From the NCBI GenBank assembly GCA_963555705.1, contig OY743168.1, positions 20,466,139-20,530,138 on the forward strand: 64,000 nucleotides of DNA, in the 5' to 3' direction. The position numbers were made by a program, and so were the translations under genes. Positions 44,868 through 55,794 of the stretch are shown one piece after another. Source of the stretch: Ligustrum vulgare. Taxonomy: Eukaryota; Streptophyta; Magnoliopsida; Lamiales; Oleaceae. Under the pieces are notes generated by a model. The model had not been told where the DNA came from. It was given only the letters and a program-made list of their open reading frames with translations, and did not search any database. Position 1 is the stretch's first letter. Every line of letters begins with the position of its first letter.

Positions 44868-45210
44868 AAAAATTAGAAATGTAGTTGGCGAAGAAGTCTT
44901 CAAGCCCAATGCATGAAGGCCATGACCTAAATTCAGGATAAAATATTCAGTATATATTTTCTATAAATACACGTGATATTCTTTTTTGTTGTATGTAGTA
45001 CACTAAGTATTGAGGGAATCAGCGTTTAATTCCAACATTAAATGCTCAACACTAAATATTGCTCATTAAGGGGATGAAAAAAATAGTCAAGATACTCTTC
45101 TTCCCTTAATTTTCTGGTATACTCCACCCCTTAGACTATTTGATAGTGCCGATGAGACCGATGGCTGGGACGATGGAATCTGGAATGGAGGTCTCACTTA
45201 ATTTTGTCTG

Positions 45211-45529
45211 TATAATATAGATTAAAATTGTTTATAAATTCTTCCAAAATGGGCAAAGTTGTTAAGGTCGATGGCCAATTGGTATTTGATTTGTTTTCAT
45301 TCATTCTGTAACAGTTTCGGATAAGTTTAGGATGGAATGGAGGGATATGTATAAATTGTATATTTGTACTATTTAATCATCTTTCAGTTCTCTTACAACG
45401 TGTTCGGTAACTTGTGTAAATATATGGTTACAGAATAAATGAAAACAAATTAAATACCAATTGACTGCCGACCTTAACAACTTTGCCCATGTTTTGGAAG
45501 AATTTATAAACAATTTAATCTATATTATA
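45211..45529. mobile_element. Foldback MITE with arms of about 110 bp
   Basis: 45211-45322 and the reverse of 45429-45529 match almost base for base (TATAATATAGATTAAAATTG outermost, GGGCAAAGTTGTTAAGGTCG in the arm). About 100 bp lie between the arms. A transcript would form a long, near-perfect hairpin. The TATA-rich ends make the exact target duplication unclear. Confidence 0.85.
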
Positions 45530-45790
45530 TGGACAAATGAATAGTATTTATAAGTTCATTGAAATGTGTGATTGAAAATAAAGTTTGATTACAGTTACTA
45601 CTAAATTCAGGTAAAATGAGTCTATAACCTTTGAGTCTATAACCTTAGCCTCTGTTTGTTAAAAAGTAGGGAATCTTTTTTAATTTGTGTATAAATTATT
45701 TTATTAATAAAATGTAATTGAAAAATGAGTTTTAAAAAAATAAAAAATAAAAAAATCTTAATCTTACTTAATATTAAAGGAGGAGAATTT

Positions 45791-46931
45791 CCCGCCAATT
45801 TGACACAACTTTTTGTAATTTTTTTTAATACAATATTATATATTATATATTTCATTTATTTTCACACTCAACTTTTATTGCTTTCACACTTCAAAAATCA
45901 AAACTCAACATTTATTGTGTTCACACTACTACTTCCATTTAAATATTTTTATAGAGATTTTTTTTTTACGTATTTATATTTGATTATTTGAGTTTAAACC
46001 TCTCTTTTCATAATTTTTTTTTATCTTTTAATGTTTTGAATTTTGCAAATAAGTATTTGTGTGCAGTCATACAAATTCTATGCAAAATTTTCAATTCAAA
46101 ATTATATCGAAGTTGTATCACGCATCTAATACTAAATAAATCTTATTGTATAAAATTTTTTATAAATAATCTTATTTTTTTAGTTATTTAGTACATCTAA
46201 AAATTTGAGCTCATTTGTATTGCGTTCTATTAACTTAATTAATATTTTTATAGAAAGTTACATTTAATATGTAAATAATTTTTTTCAATAATTGTGATAT
46301 ATTATTGGTATCAATCTTATGGATGAATAATTTCGTTCTGTCATACAAATCTAATATCGACTCCTCCCGCCAATTTGACACAACTTTTTGTGATTTTTTT
46401 TATACAATATTATATATTATTTATTTCATTTATTTTCACACTCAACTTTTATTGCTTTCACACTCCAAAGATCAAAATTCAACTTTTATTCTGTTCACAC
46501 TGCTACTTCCACTTAAATATTTTTATGGAGATTTTTTTTTCTTATTTATATTTGATTATTTGTGTTTAAACCTCTATTTTCATAAAAAAAATTATCTTTT
46601 AATATTTTGAATTTTGCAAATAAGTATTTGTGTGCAGTCATACAAATTCAATGCAAAATTTTCGGTTTAAAATTGTATCGAAGTTGTATCACGTATCTAA
46701 TACTAAATAAATCTTATTGTATAAAACTTTTTTATAAATAATCTTATTTTTTTAGTTATTTAGTACATCTAAAAATTTGAACTCCTTTGTATTGCGTTCT
46801 ATTAACTTAATTAGTATTTTTATAGAAAGTTACATTTAATACGTAAATAATTTTTTTTAATAATTGTGATATTTTATTGGTATCAATCTTATGGATGAAT
46901 AATTCCGTTCTGTCATACAAATCTAATATCG
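45791..46931 (+). repeat. 575-bp tandem duplication within Helitron 1
   Basis: Two copies (45791-46365 and 46366-46931) both start CCCGCCAATTTGACACAAC and both end near GTCATACAAATCTAATATCGA. The first repeats CCCGCC text that normally follows the Helitron 5' terminus. It gives rise to look-alike short frames (45725-45991 and 46305-46610) that have no domain. Confidence 0.92.
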
Positions 46932-47408
46932 AATTTTCATTTATATTTATATCGAATATTTAATCAATTTGTATTAAATTTTGTTTTAAATAATCATACT
47001 TTTAATTCAATATTTATGATTCTTAAATTTTTACAAGAATAAGTAAATTTTCTCCCAATTTACTTAACTGATAATTGAGATGATCAATATTATACTATAA
47101 TTTTCATCAAAAAACAATTACGTTGTATAAAAATTGCAAAAACTTATAATATCATGAATTTGATGCATCTTTGTCAATCGCAATTTTAGTTTTTTGTTTT
47201 TCATTGTCAATGGTCAAAAATATAAATCTTATCTTTTATAGCATGATCTATATTATTAACTTTTTCATCTATTGTTTGATTGTTCAGAGTACATGGATAT
47301 TGGAGATCGTACATTTAAATATTTATTTTGCAAAGCAAATTTTTTGTGCGAGAAGAGAGTGAATAAGCATTATAAAACATATCGTAATTCGAAATTCTCA
47401 TTTTGTTG

Positions 47409-48070
47409 TGGGATGAACACGATTTTTAATAATATTTAAAACCAAACCATTTAAAACGGTTTGAAATTTTTTCAAGCCAAACTAAACCATTTCATTTTTT
47501 AAACAAAATAAAATCAAACTTTTTTTTACGATTTGGTGCGGTTTGAAACCACAGATTGCCGATGAATAAATTAGTATATTTCAAAACGAGCTCAAAGACA
47601 CATATTCATCTAAAATTTCGAGTTGAAACTAGCTCAAAAATAGTATTAAGTTTCTAATTGAGTGCTTTGTTGTGAATAAATCTATGTTGAGAAACAAACT
47701 AATTATATAGAAGTAAACTATCGTTAGCTCTTATATTAAAAATCTTATTTTAAGAAAATATCTTGAATGATGATAATGAATTGTAGGAGGAAAAATTATT
47801 TCCAAATGATTGTGGATTTGAACAAATTAATCTTTGTCTCCTCAATTTTGATTTGTTGATAATAAAAAGTATATTACTTTTTTAAAATAAAAAAAAATTG
47901 AACATTTGTCTTTATTTTTATTTTTTTAAAATTTGGCGGGTTGACTGTTTGAAATCTCGATTTTGACAATTGAAACATAAACCAATTTATTTAAGGTGGT
48001 TTGGAATTTTTACAAACCAAACCATTTATTGCAGTTTAATTCGATTTTGCGGTTTATTTGTTCACCCCTA
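47409..48070. mobile_element. hAT-like element inside Helitron 1
   Basis: About 662 bp with ends TGGGATGAACA and, reversed, TAGGGGTGAACA. The flanks are TTTTGTTG (47401-47408) and CTTTGTTG (48071-48078), matching at 7 of 8. Subterminal GGTTTGAAATTTTTTC and AAACCAAACCATTTA words are in inverted arrangement. No transposase. Confidence 0.78.
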
Positions 48071-48089
48071 CTTTGTTGTATAAAAGAGA

Positions 48090-48800
48090 AAATGAATATT
48101 TCTCTTATGGAAGATCATCCTCTAATTTTGAAAGATTTGTTATATGACAGGGAGACAGGATTAAAAATTCCATTGAGAACATTCGGACATATAATATGAT
48201 GTTTTCGTTCACTTTTATGGGAGAATAGATAATGAGCTAAATGATGGTAGATGGCCTCCCCTCTTCAGATTACACGATCAAAATTGTCATAAGATTGAGA
48301 GTCTATTGCCTAATGACGGTTCAGCTCTGCAATTTGCTCACTTTACATTGTTGACAATGTGAATGAGGTTGAAAGCAGAAAAAGGGTTGTGATGTACGTA
48401 TTATGTGTTTATTGCTTTTATATTAATATTGTTTACAAATAATTTTGTTGTGATATTCTAAAATTTTATTTATGTCTTTTAATGTCCCCGGGTAGGAGTG
48501 AATCATGCGATTCTATGTTGCGTGATTTAATAGTTTCTGATTCGAAGGATATGCTAGACAAATACAACAAATTGTTAAGGCAATTTAGATCGGTTTGAGA
48601 AAAGATGATTGAAGAAACACTTCAAATTTAAGACTTATACTTATTAGTTGGTGGGCGACCAATGATGGCCAATACGATTTTTCTATTGTCGATGAAATTG
48701 CCGAATTGATTGTCGGTGAATTTTGACACACTACCTGGACACATGGATATCACTATTGCGCCACGTGGTGGACCTTTGCAACAGATAAGTGAGGACACAA
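48090..48800 (+). pseudogene. Helitron Rep-region relic
   Basis: NIMFSFT near 48195 followed by LNDGRWPPLFRLHDQNCHKI and ESLLPNDGSALQFA matches the N-terminal part of plant Helitron helicase-like proteins. Then LDKYNKLLRQFRS, LLVGGRP and DITIAPRGGPLQQIS correspond to the segment ahead of the Rep motifs. The Rep HUH core and most of the helicase are deleted. Confidence 0.78.
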
Positions 48801-48834
48801 GTTCTTTCTAAGAAATATTGATCATACACAGGGA

Positions 48835-49225
48835 TTGAGTAATGGAATAAGGTTGATAGTTACAAAACTTGGGGATCATGTTCTAGAAGGTCAAATTTTT
48901 TCTGGTATCAATGCAAGACACAAGTTCTTTATTCCAATGTTATCGTTGAACCCTTCTGATTCTAGGATACTTATTAGATTTCAAAGAGGACAATTTATTG
49001 ATGGTGTCATATGCCATGACTATCAATAAGAGTCAGGGACAATCATTCTTGCATGTGAAACTTCTTCTTAAACGGCTGGTGCTTACACATGGATAACTTT
49101 ATGTTGCGATTTCTAGGGTGACAAATCGTTCCAGATTAAAGATATTGATTTGTGATAAGAAAGGAAGAACAACAAAATCAACAAACAATGTTGTGTACAA
49201 AGAAGTATTCCAAAATATGTAGTCA
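48835..49225 (+). pseudogene. Helitron PIF1-like helicase C-terminal relic
   Basis: NGIRLIVTKLGDHVLEGQIF, FFIPMLSLNPSD and FQRGQF, then after a one-base frameshift AMTINKSQGQSFLHV, LYVAISRVTNRSRLKIL and NVVYKEVFQNM with a stop at 49218-49220. This is the usual C-terminus of Helitron PIF1-type helicase, including the NKSQGQ and VAISRV motifs. Upstream Walker motifs are lost. Confidence 0.88.
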
Positions 49226-49361
49226 TATGAAATCAATAAATGATGATATTATCTTTTATTTGCAAAATTTATTTATTTTATGAAAATGATTTATCTAATT
49301 TCATATTTAATTATCTTTATCAAAACGTTTCTTCCCGTGCATCGCACGGGTGATTAACTAG

Positions 49362-50752
49362 TATATATAATAACAACATAGCCGTCACATAAATCCGCAT
49401 ATAGTTTCCCGCCATTTTTGCCTGCTATTTTAGGAAACTTTATAATTTTATTAATTATTTTAATAATTGAATTAGGAAACTTCAATTAATGCAAAATTAA
49501 TTATAGGTGACATGTAATAAATGACTTATTAATTTGTAAAAAATAAAAAATATATAAATAGATCAAATTGTATATTATTTTTATTATTTTGATAATTATT
49601 GTAATATTTTGAAGTAAAAAAATATGCAATATGGGTGTCAAATTTAAGATCTTAACGAGAAGTTTAATACAAGCTAACAAATGAAAACAAACTCTAAATA
49701 TATCATTCGTAAAATTGTCTCAAATAATAAAGGTAAAAGCTTAGTTTATACTTTTTACTTTTTCCAATATCCAATCTTTTTAATTTATCTCATTTAAATC
49801 ATAAAATGATATCTATCTTTTCTTACATAATTTCAATTTGACATAAATGATTAATTTCATATTTTTTTTCTTATCAAATTAAAAAAAATAATAGATATCC
49901 AATCTTTCTAAGTAAATTCAATTAAAATATTTTAATTTCTACAACTTTAGATTTCGACAAATTTTTTGGTAATTTTGAAATTAATTTTATAAATTTACTC
50001 ATTTTGTTCATTTATCTATTTTTTAATTTTATAAATTTAAAAGAACATCAATCTGTAAAATATATACTACAGACTTTAACAATTAATTCATTGAGTTCTA
50101 TAGAAAATAAAAATATAAGGTTTTATCAAACTTATTCTATTTAAAAGTAAAAATATGGTTAATACATTTATTTAACAGGTACAAAAAATAGTTTTTTGTG
50201 TGTGTGTGTAACGTGACCATTTTTAATACTTGGTGAAAAATAAAATGTCACGTTTTATTTGAATCATTGAATATGAGTAAGTTTGACATTGATATTGATA
50301 TAGACTATAGAAATAGTTTTAAATGTGTGATTGAAAGTGAACGAAAGTAGTATAAAAAATAAAATAATTGTCAAATCAATCAATTGAGTGGTTCAAAATT
50401 GATTTTCTTTTTTTAGAATGTGTAGTTAAAAAATATTATGTGCAATTGTGAAAAATTAGTTTTTAAATAATATGTGGTTGTGAATGAACATTAAAAAACT
50501 TTATTTTTAAATAATCAATTCTATATAAATAATTAACCGGGTCCCACTTTGACAGGGTTCCATCCTCCCATCACAATTAGCTTCCCTTCAGTATTGGAAA
50601 CCTAGCAGAACAAAGGTAACACATGTAACGATACAATAATTTTGTCGTCCTTTATTGTCCAATATGACATAATAAAAGTATTTCATAATTTATTTAATTA
50701 TTTTGAAATGTAAAAAAAATAAAAACATGATTTATTTAAAGAAAAATGAGAA
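49362..50752. other. AT-rich DNA between Helitrons
   Basis: No gene. 49370-49440 has a TTTCCCGCCATTTTTGCC segment resembling a Helitron 5' subterminal region, perhaps a third, truncated copy. The rest shows nothing recognisable. Confidence 0.35.
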
Positions 50753-51137
50753 TCTTAATCTTAATATATATAATAAATAACATGATAGTTGGCTCCTATT
50801 TTCCCGCCAAAACTGCTGTCATATTTTTTAATTTTTTTTTTAAAAAAGGGTCAAAATATGATTTTTCGTTGTCTGGTGCAATATCATTAATTAATAAACT
50901 ATCATTAATATCAATTGCACGTGGATCAATGCATTGATACTGACAAAATGTTTAATCATTTTTTTTATCGTAAATTTTTTTTTATCGTATAAATTTTTTT
51001 TGATCGTAAAATGTGTAATAATTTGTATAATGCAAATGGTCCATGCACATTAATATTTATTGTATGTTATATTATGAAGCAGTTAACGTCCAAGGAGTGT
51101 TGAGAATATTTCTAACTAAAAATTTCTATATGGCTAA

Positions 51138-51213
<76 letters not shown>

Positions 51214-52148
51214 GTTTATATAAACTAATGCAAGTAATAAAAAAACATTGTTGTTTTCAATAAAATGGGATTTTTTCATTATTTATTTATTTATTTATTT
51301 TGGCTATAGGCATCCTTTATGCTATTAAAGCTTTGTATTGTTTAATATTTAATATCCATTTTTATTATTTATTATTTATTTATACATTTTTTTTCTCGAG
51401 GTTAATGTTTATGTATGGTTTTTTATGGATCATTTATCCAAATAAGATGAATAATTGGACTTTCCACCTACCCATATAACTATTTCTATAAGTTTAATTT
51501 TATTATTTAAACTATGCTTTTAACCACATAATTTCGAAAATATGCAATGCCATACAAATAATCGAATGAAGAGACGACTTCTTCAGTCCAAATAAAATAA
51601 TATTATCCAGGATAATATTTCTGCTCATTCAAATTTATAAAAGATCTCTAATTTCTGATATGAAAATGAAAAGATAAAAATAAGCATCATATAGTTGGAT
51701 AACCAAATTTTTTATATTGATTTGAAGAACATATTATGTAACATTCATGAATAGGAAAAAAAAATATCTGTGTGTAAAATATATAGAAATTGTTTCTTAC
51801 TTTTATTTCTTATTATCATTATTATATTTTAACATTACTAAAAAAAGGATTATTTGTAACGTTGAGCAACACTAACACAATCAATAAAAATCATTGTGAA
51901 ATAAGAAGAAATAAATTAATTTATTAAAAATGCATATATATTTTTTAAAGAAGTGTTTTGTAATTTACATTGAATTTTGCTATTGAATACCTTTTTGTTT
52001 CTTCATATTCTTTCTCATAATATTTAAATTTAATTATTTTCGTTATTTATTTCCCACATTTTCATTAATTATTAAATATATTTAATTACTTATTCATTAA
52101 TTAATTGTTATAATTTTTTCCCGTGCGACGCACGGGTGCGAATACTGG
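50753..52148 (+). mobile_element. Helitron 2 (non-autonomous)
   Basis: 1396 bp. The 5' end TCTTAATCTTAATATATA is preceded by A, with CCCGCC about 55 bp inside. The 3' hairpin is CCCGTGC-GAC-GCACGGG (52120-52136), then 8 nt and CTGG (52145-52148), followed by T. The ends match Helitron 1 in design and partly in sequence. No Rep/helicase text is visible, so it relies on another element. Confidence 0.85.
51144..51212. repeat. (TA)n microsatellite
   Basis: About 34 TA units in Helitron 2. It produces the meaningless IYIYIY frame around 51043-51228. Confidence 0.97.
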
Positions 52149-52493
52149 TAAAATTAATAATGGCTTAGCTTGCGTTCATTGAATGCTTTTCTATTATTTT
52201 AATCTTAACTTATTCTCATTAAATATGCTACCTAAGTACGGATGGTACTTGCCATTCTAGTTCACACCCTATCATCCTCTCATATTTATATAAAAATAAA
52301 AATAAAAATAAAGTAATTACAGATACCCTAAAGATTTGTTTAATCAATTTTTCCTTAAGGACGCATCATGCTGAGATGTACGCTCTTTACAGTTTTAAAT
52401 CTATCACAATCCTTTCAAATAATTCTATTAATACAAGAAATTCACTGAAATCAACAGATTTTTAGGACACCAGAATCTTATGGAATTAATTAA

Positions 52494-52680
52494 GCACTTG
52501 TTTGATTCCCATAGTAATTCAAAAAGTGAGTTTTGAATAGTAATTTTGGAAAATTGTGTGATTAAAAAGTGATTTGAAAAGTAAAAGATTGTAGGCTTGA
52601 CTTTTTTTTGAATGATTGAAATTGATTACTTTAAAAAAAGTATTATTTTTTATGAAATTTTACTGGAATCAAACAAGGGC
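52494..52680. mobile_element. PIF/Harbinger-like MITE
   Basis: 187 bp with ends GCACTTGTTTGATTCC and, reversed, GCCCTTGTTTGATTCC, flanked by TAA at 52491-52493 and 52681-52683. The clearest copy of the family that also includes 25348-25520, 55608-55794 and 57420-57579. Confidence 0.85.
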
Positions 52681-52683
52681 TAA

Positions 52684-53240
52684 AATTCATATTGATGACC
52701 TTGGATTCTATAAAATTTCAAATTAAGGATACAAGAAATGTTATGAAATTTTCAAATCCTTCAAATTCCATGTTAGGATCACCCCTGAACAATTTGATTG
52801 TTAGGTTTGGATGGCAAAATCTTCACGTGTGTGTTAACGTAACAAGCGCTTAATTAGGATGTTGAGTGAAACAAGCACAAAGAAAATTCAAATATACTGA
52901 ATAATTTCAGACCACGACTTCACTAACCCATATTGATTATCATTCCATAACAGGTCGTAGATGCAAGGATTGACTCTATACTTAAATTCAAAATATTTTC
53001 TGACTTTTTAATCGAACGTTCTTAAAAAAATCATCATTACAATATACATTCTCAATTAAAATGTGGTAATCCTCAATGAACGGGAATGTCTTCGTGGATA
53101 TCTATCTATCTTTAAAGAATGTTGTTATACGAAAATCATGTTGATATGATTCATATAGAGAGTGGAGCGAGCCCTTGGGTCATGTCATTTTTATTCATTT
53201 AACCAATTTATGACGTACTACTGACCCATGAAAAAATACC
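52684..53240. other. Intergenic DNA downstream of ERF-B
   Basis: No gene or clear repeat seen. Block B of the segmental duplication begins at about its right end. Confidence 0.35.
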
Positions 53241-53681
53241 ACTATTAATTAGAAGTACTATCAACAATCAACATTATATATTTAAAAATTAAATAGAACA
53301 CAATTTTTTTTTTTTTTGACGGAAAATGAAACATACTTTTGGTTCGTGAGATAATTAGAATGAGGAACAATTTATAATACAATATAATTTTAAAAAATGA
53401 AAATAACATTTATTTTTGCCTCTCATTATATTTAGGGACATGATAATACGGTACAAATTATACGTCTCTTTTCTTAATTATTGGTTTCTTAAAAATTCAA
53501 CTACACTAAAATCTTAAATGTCACTGTCAGCAATGTCTTCAAGAAATAACTGGAGACCATCCAATGAATAAATAAAAGTATAATAATAGTGAATGAGTTG
53601 GATCGATGGTCGATACGGCTTGACTGTAAGTTTGATGCATAGTACTTCTCAATCATCCAACCAAGCGTGTCACGGTCTCGA

Positions 53682-54380
53682 TCAGCAGAAGCTCCATAAA
53701 GGGATGTCGAAATCATCATAAGGATCCTCCATTATTAATGGATCAAAGAATTCCCCATTGAGGAGGATATCTGCGTACTTAGGGGAATCAAAGTTGTACC
53801 ATGAGGCCATTAATGGCTCATCTGCAACATAGGGTACTGTGTAGTCATTGATCAACGGTTGTGTTAATGATACAGCATCATCTTCAATGAGGCCGCAGGC
53901 AGGCGATGAAGAAGATAAAGTTGGAGATAGTGTTAATGGTGGTGGAGTTGGTGGCGTTGAGGCTGAGCAAGTGGAAGAGATGGGTGGAGAAAAGTCACTG
54001 TTGGCGGCTGCTGCGGCCGCGGCAGCCACCCTTTGGATGGACTTAGGGGACATGATGGTATTAGGGTGGAGATTTTGTGATTTGGATATTGGGAAGTTGA
54101 AATTGGCTGAAGTTCCCTTAAGGCATAAGAGAGCTGCATCATATGCCCTAGCTGCTGCCTCTGGTGTTGAATATGACCCTAACCATATTCTTGTTTTCTG
54201 GTTAGGTGCCCTTATTTCAGAGACCCATGATCCCCAACTTCTCATTCTAACTCCCTTGTACTTCTTTTTGCATAAGGATTTCGAACTCAACGATGACAAT
54301 GACGATGACGATAATGAGGACGAGGGCGATAAAACTTCTTTGGCAGCCCCAGATTGGATCTTTTGCTCTTTCTTCACCAT
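53682..54380 (-). CDS. AP2/ERF transcription factor, DREB-type, ERF014-like (ERF-B)
   Basis: A 232-residue intronless paralogue of ERF-A. The AP2 domain at residues 41-97 differs from ERF-A at a single position near its end (Asn for Lys before FNFP). WVSEIR and RAYD are intact. The N-terminal [11 protein letters not shown] is preceded in frame by a TGA, fixing the start at 54380. The Ser-rich tract is shorter and broken by Leu, the Ala run is about one residue longer, and the C-terminus again ends DIPLWSF. The protein is probably a nuclear transcription factor of the DREB A-5 (group II) class. Both copies keep complete frames, so both may be functional. Expression cannot be judged. Confidence 0.94.
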   Translation of the reverse strand: MVKKEQKIQSGAAKEVLSPSSSLSSSSLSSLSSKSLCKKKYKGVRMRSWGSWVSEIRAPNQKTRIWLGSYSTPEAAARAYDAALLCLKGTSANFNFPISKSQNLHPNTIMSPKSIQRVAAAAAAAANSDFSPPISSTCSASTPPTPPPLTLSPTLSSSSPACGLIEDDAVSLTQPLINDYTVPYVADEPLMASWYNFDSPKYADILLNGEFFDPLIMEDPYDDFDIPLWSFC

Positions 54381-54643
54381 TTTGGAAAACTTGGATAATC
54401 AAAATTCGGTTTTTCTGAAGATGTTGTGAACTCTACTTTTGTGTGACTTGAATCGACAAACAATTGAACCTCGAGTCGAATCTCTGAAGTCTGAATACAC
54501 AAGGCAACTTTTCAACTCAAGGTGTGATGAGCTAAAATATTGGGTGAAGAATCAAGAAAAGATTTCTCTTTTCTGTGTACATCTGATAAGGAAATTAATG
54601 CAATTGGGAAGTGATTATTTTTATTTTTTAGGAGAAAAGATTG

Positions 54644-54652
54644 ATATTTATA
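54644..54652 (-). promoter_or_regulatory. TATA box of ERF-B
   Basis: The minus strand reads TATAAATAT about 265 bp upstream of the ATG. It aligns with the TATA box of ERF-A. Confidence 0.65.
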
Positions 54653-54839
54653 GATGGGGCTTTGGGTTTTATGTGATGAACAGATTCTCTAGTCAAGGAT
54701 AGTAATGTCTTCATGTACTATGAATTGTGTGACAGATAATTTCCAATATTTTATTAAATAAAAAATCGTATACCAATGATAATGACATTTCTGTGACTCT
54801 GTCCCATGGTAAAACACCTTTTAAGGCCTTTTGAATTAA

Positions 54840-55010
54840 CGTTCGGCCGTGTTCGGTAAAATTTATAAATTTAAATTATAATAAATATAATTTTTCAAAT
54901 TATTTTTTTAATCACACATTTTTTCTTCAATTAGTATCCACACATCTTATTTAGAAAATACAAATAATACACATTATAAATTAAATTCCTTTTATATGAT
55001 CCACCAAACG
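54840..55010. mobile_element. MITE upstream of ERF-B
   Basis: Ends CGTTCGGCCGTGTTCGGT and, reversed, CGTTTGGTGGATCATAT, with TTAA next to both ends. Internal TTTTTCAAATTATTTTTTTAATC text is typical of the MITEs here. It lies about 190 bp above the TATA box. Confidence 0.6.
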
Positions 55011-55607
55011 TTAATAGTTTTGATATCCACTACTTAGGCAAGTTTTCAACATTTGATTTCATTTATAGATACAATTTGACAAAAGATCAGAAATGATGGA
55101 TTGAGATTTTTTATCATCGAAATTATTGGCTTTTAGAAAAATGATCCAATAAAATATTGTCATTGTTTCTTTTATAAATGAGAACTTTTACCAAACAGAG
55201 TATATCTTTTACAATTGCAACCGAAATCCATGTTTCTATTACTCACATAAATTGAATTCTATTTCTATACAAGAAAAGTCATACCACTTACCTCGTTGAT
55301 TTTGTTATTATACAAAAAAACGAGAATATGCAATAGAAAGGAAAAAAAACACAATATTTAAGTGGAAATTCAAGACGATAATAAACTACGACCATAATAT
55401 CAAAGATGAGTACAAGAGATTCTTTTGATAATATATACGCTACCCAATAATAAAATAGGTCCATATCTCTGAAGCTTTTGTCTCCCACCCCCTGTGAGAC
55501 CAGTGGCGGGAAATTCCCTTTTTTTTATCATGATTTTAGTTTCACAATATATGATACATAGCAAACTTTTTGAATTGATCAAATAGAATTTGAATTACCA
55601 TTTTTTA

Positions 55608-55794
55608 ACATATACGTTTGATATTGTTTAAAATGAGTTTTATTTATTTTTAAATAAATAGTGATTTTTAGGAAAATAGATTATTAAGATTTTGTTGAAA
55701 AATCAAATATTGTGAACTTAATTTTTAATGAATAGTTGAGATTAAGTATTTTAGAAAAAAAGAGAAAATCATAATGGAAACCAAACAAGGGCAT
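55608..55794. mobile_element. MITE, PIF/Harbinger-like
   Basis: The right end reversed reads GCCCTTGTTTGGTTTCCATT; the left end, CGTTTGATATTG, is decayed. ATA lies next to both ends. Internal words match 52494-52680. Confidence 0.5.

Larger units (their letters stand above)
39103..45037 (+). mobile_element. Ty1/copia element 3, inserted in the gypsy 3' LTR
   Basis: Perfect TTAAA duplications at 39098-39102 and 45038-45042. The 5' LTR is 39103-39538; the 3' LTR is 42378-45037 but swollen by a MITE and a LINE. A copia primer binding site follows the 5' LTR (TGTTATCAGAGC at 39541) and a purine tract precedes the 3' LTR. Only gag is legible. Protease through RNase H are missing, and their place holds an unrelated-looking repeat (41020-42377). 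Confidence 0.92.
42378..45037 (+). repeat. 3' LTR of copia element 3, split by two insertions
   Basis: LTR pieces are 42378-42542, 42721-42796 and 44868-45037. They align in order with 39103-39538, except that about 40 bp around the LINE junction are missing. Confidence 0.85.
33622..45130 (+). mobile_element. Nested, decayed Tat-like Ty3/gypsy element
   Basis: The 5' LTR starts at about 33622 (TGTCTTCATGCGCGTAG) and the 3' LTR at about 38754 (TGGTCTTCATCCCC). The 3' LTR stops at 39102 and resumes at 45038 (CATTAAGGGGATGAAAAAA) after a copia insertion. The internal region has gag, protease and RT relics in Tat/Athila style. RNase H and integrase are deleted. A Cassandra element and a 352-bp insert also interrupt it. 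It is inert. Confidence 0.8.
45756..49361 (+). mobile_element. Helitron 1 (decayed autonomous-type)
   Basis: The 5' end TCTTAATCTTACTTAATATT is preceded by A. The 3' end has hairpin CCCGTGC-ATC-GCACGGG (49334-49350), 7 nt, then CTAG (49358-49361) followed by T. This gives the TC...CTRR ends and A/T insertion site of Helitrons. Remnants of the Rep/helicase gene lie at 48090-49225. The 5' part has a 575-bp tandem duplication, and a hAT element is inserted at 47409-48070. Confidence 0.9.

Noticed and set aside
45725..46610. Two similar hydrophobic frames suggesting a duplicated membrane-protein gene
   Set aside because: They result from the 575-bp tandem duplication of AT-rich Helitron DNA; the frames differ in length and start and have no family signature.
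51043..51228. Small open frame ending in Ile-Tyr repeats
   Set aside because: It is the translation of a TA microsatellite in Helitron 2.
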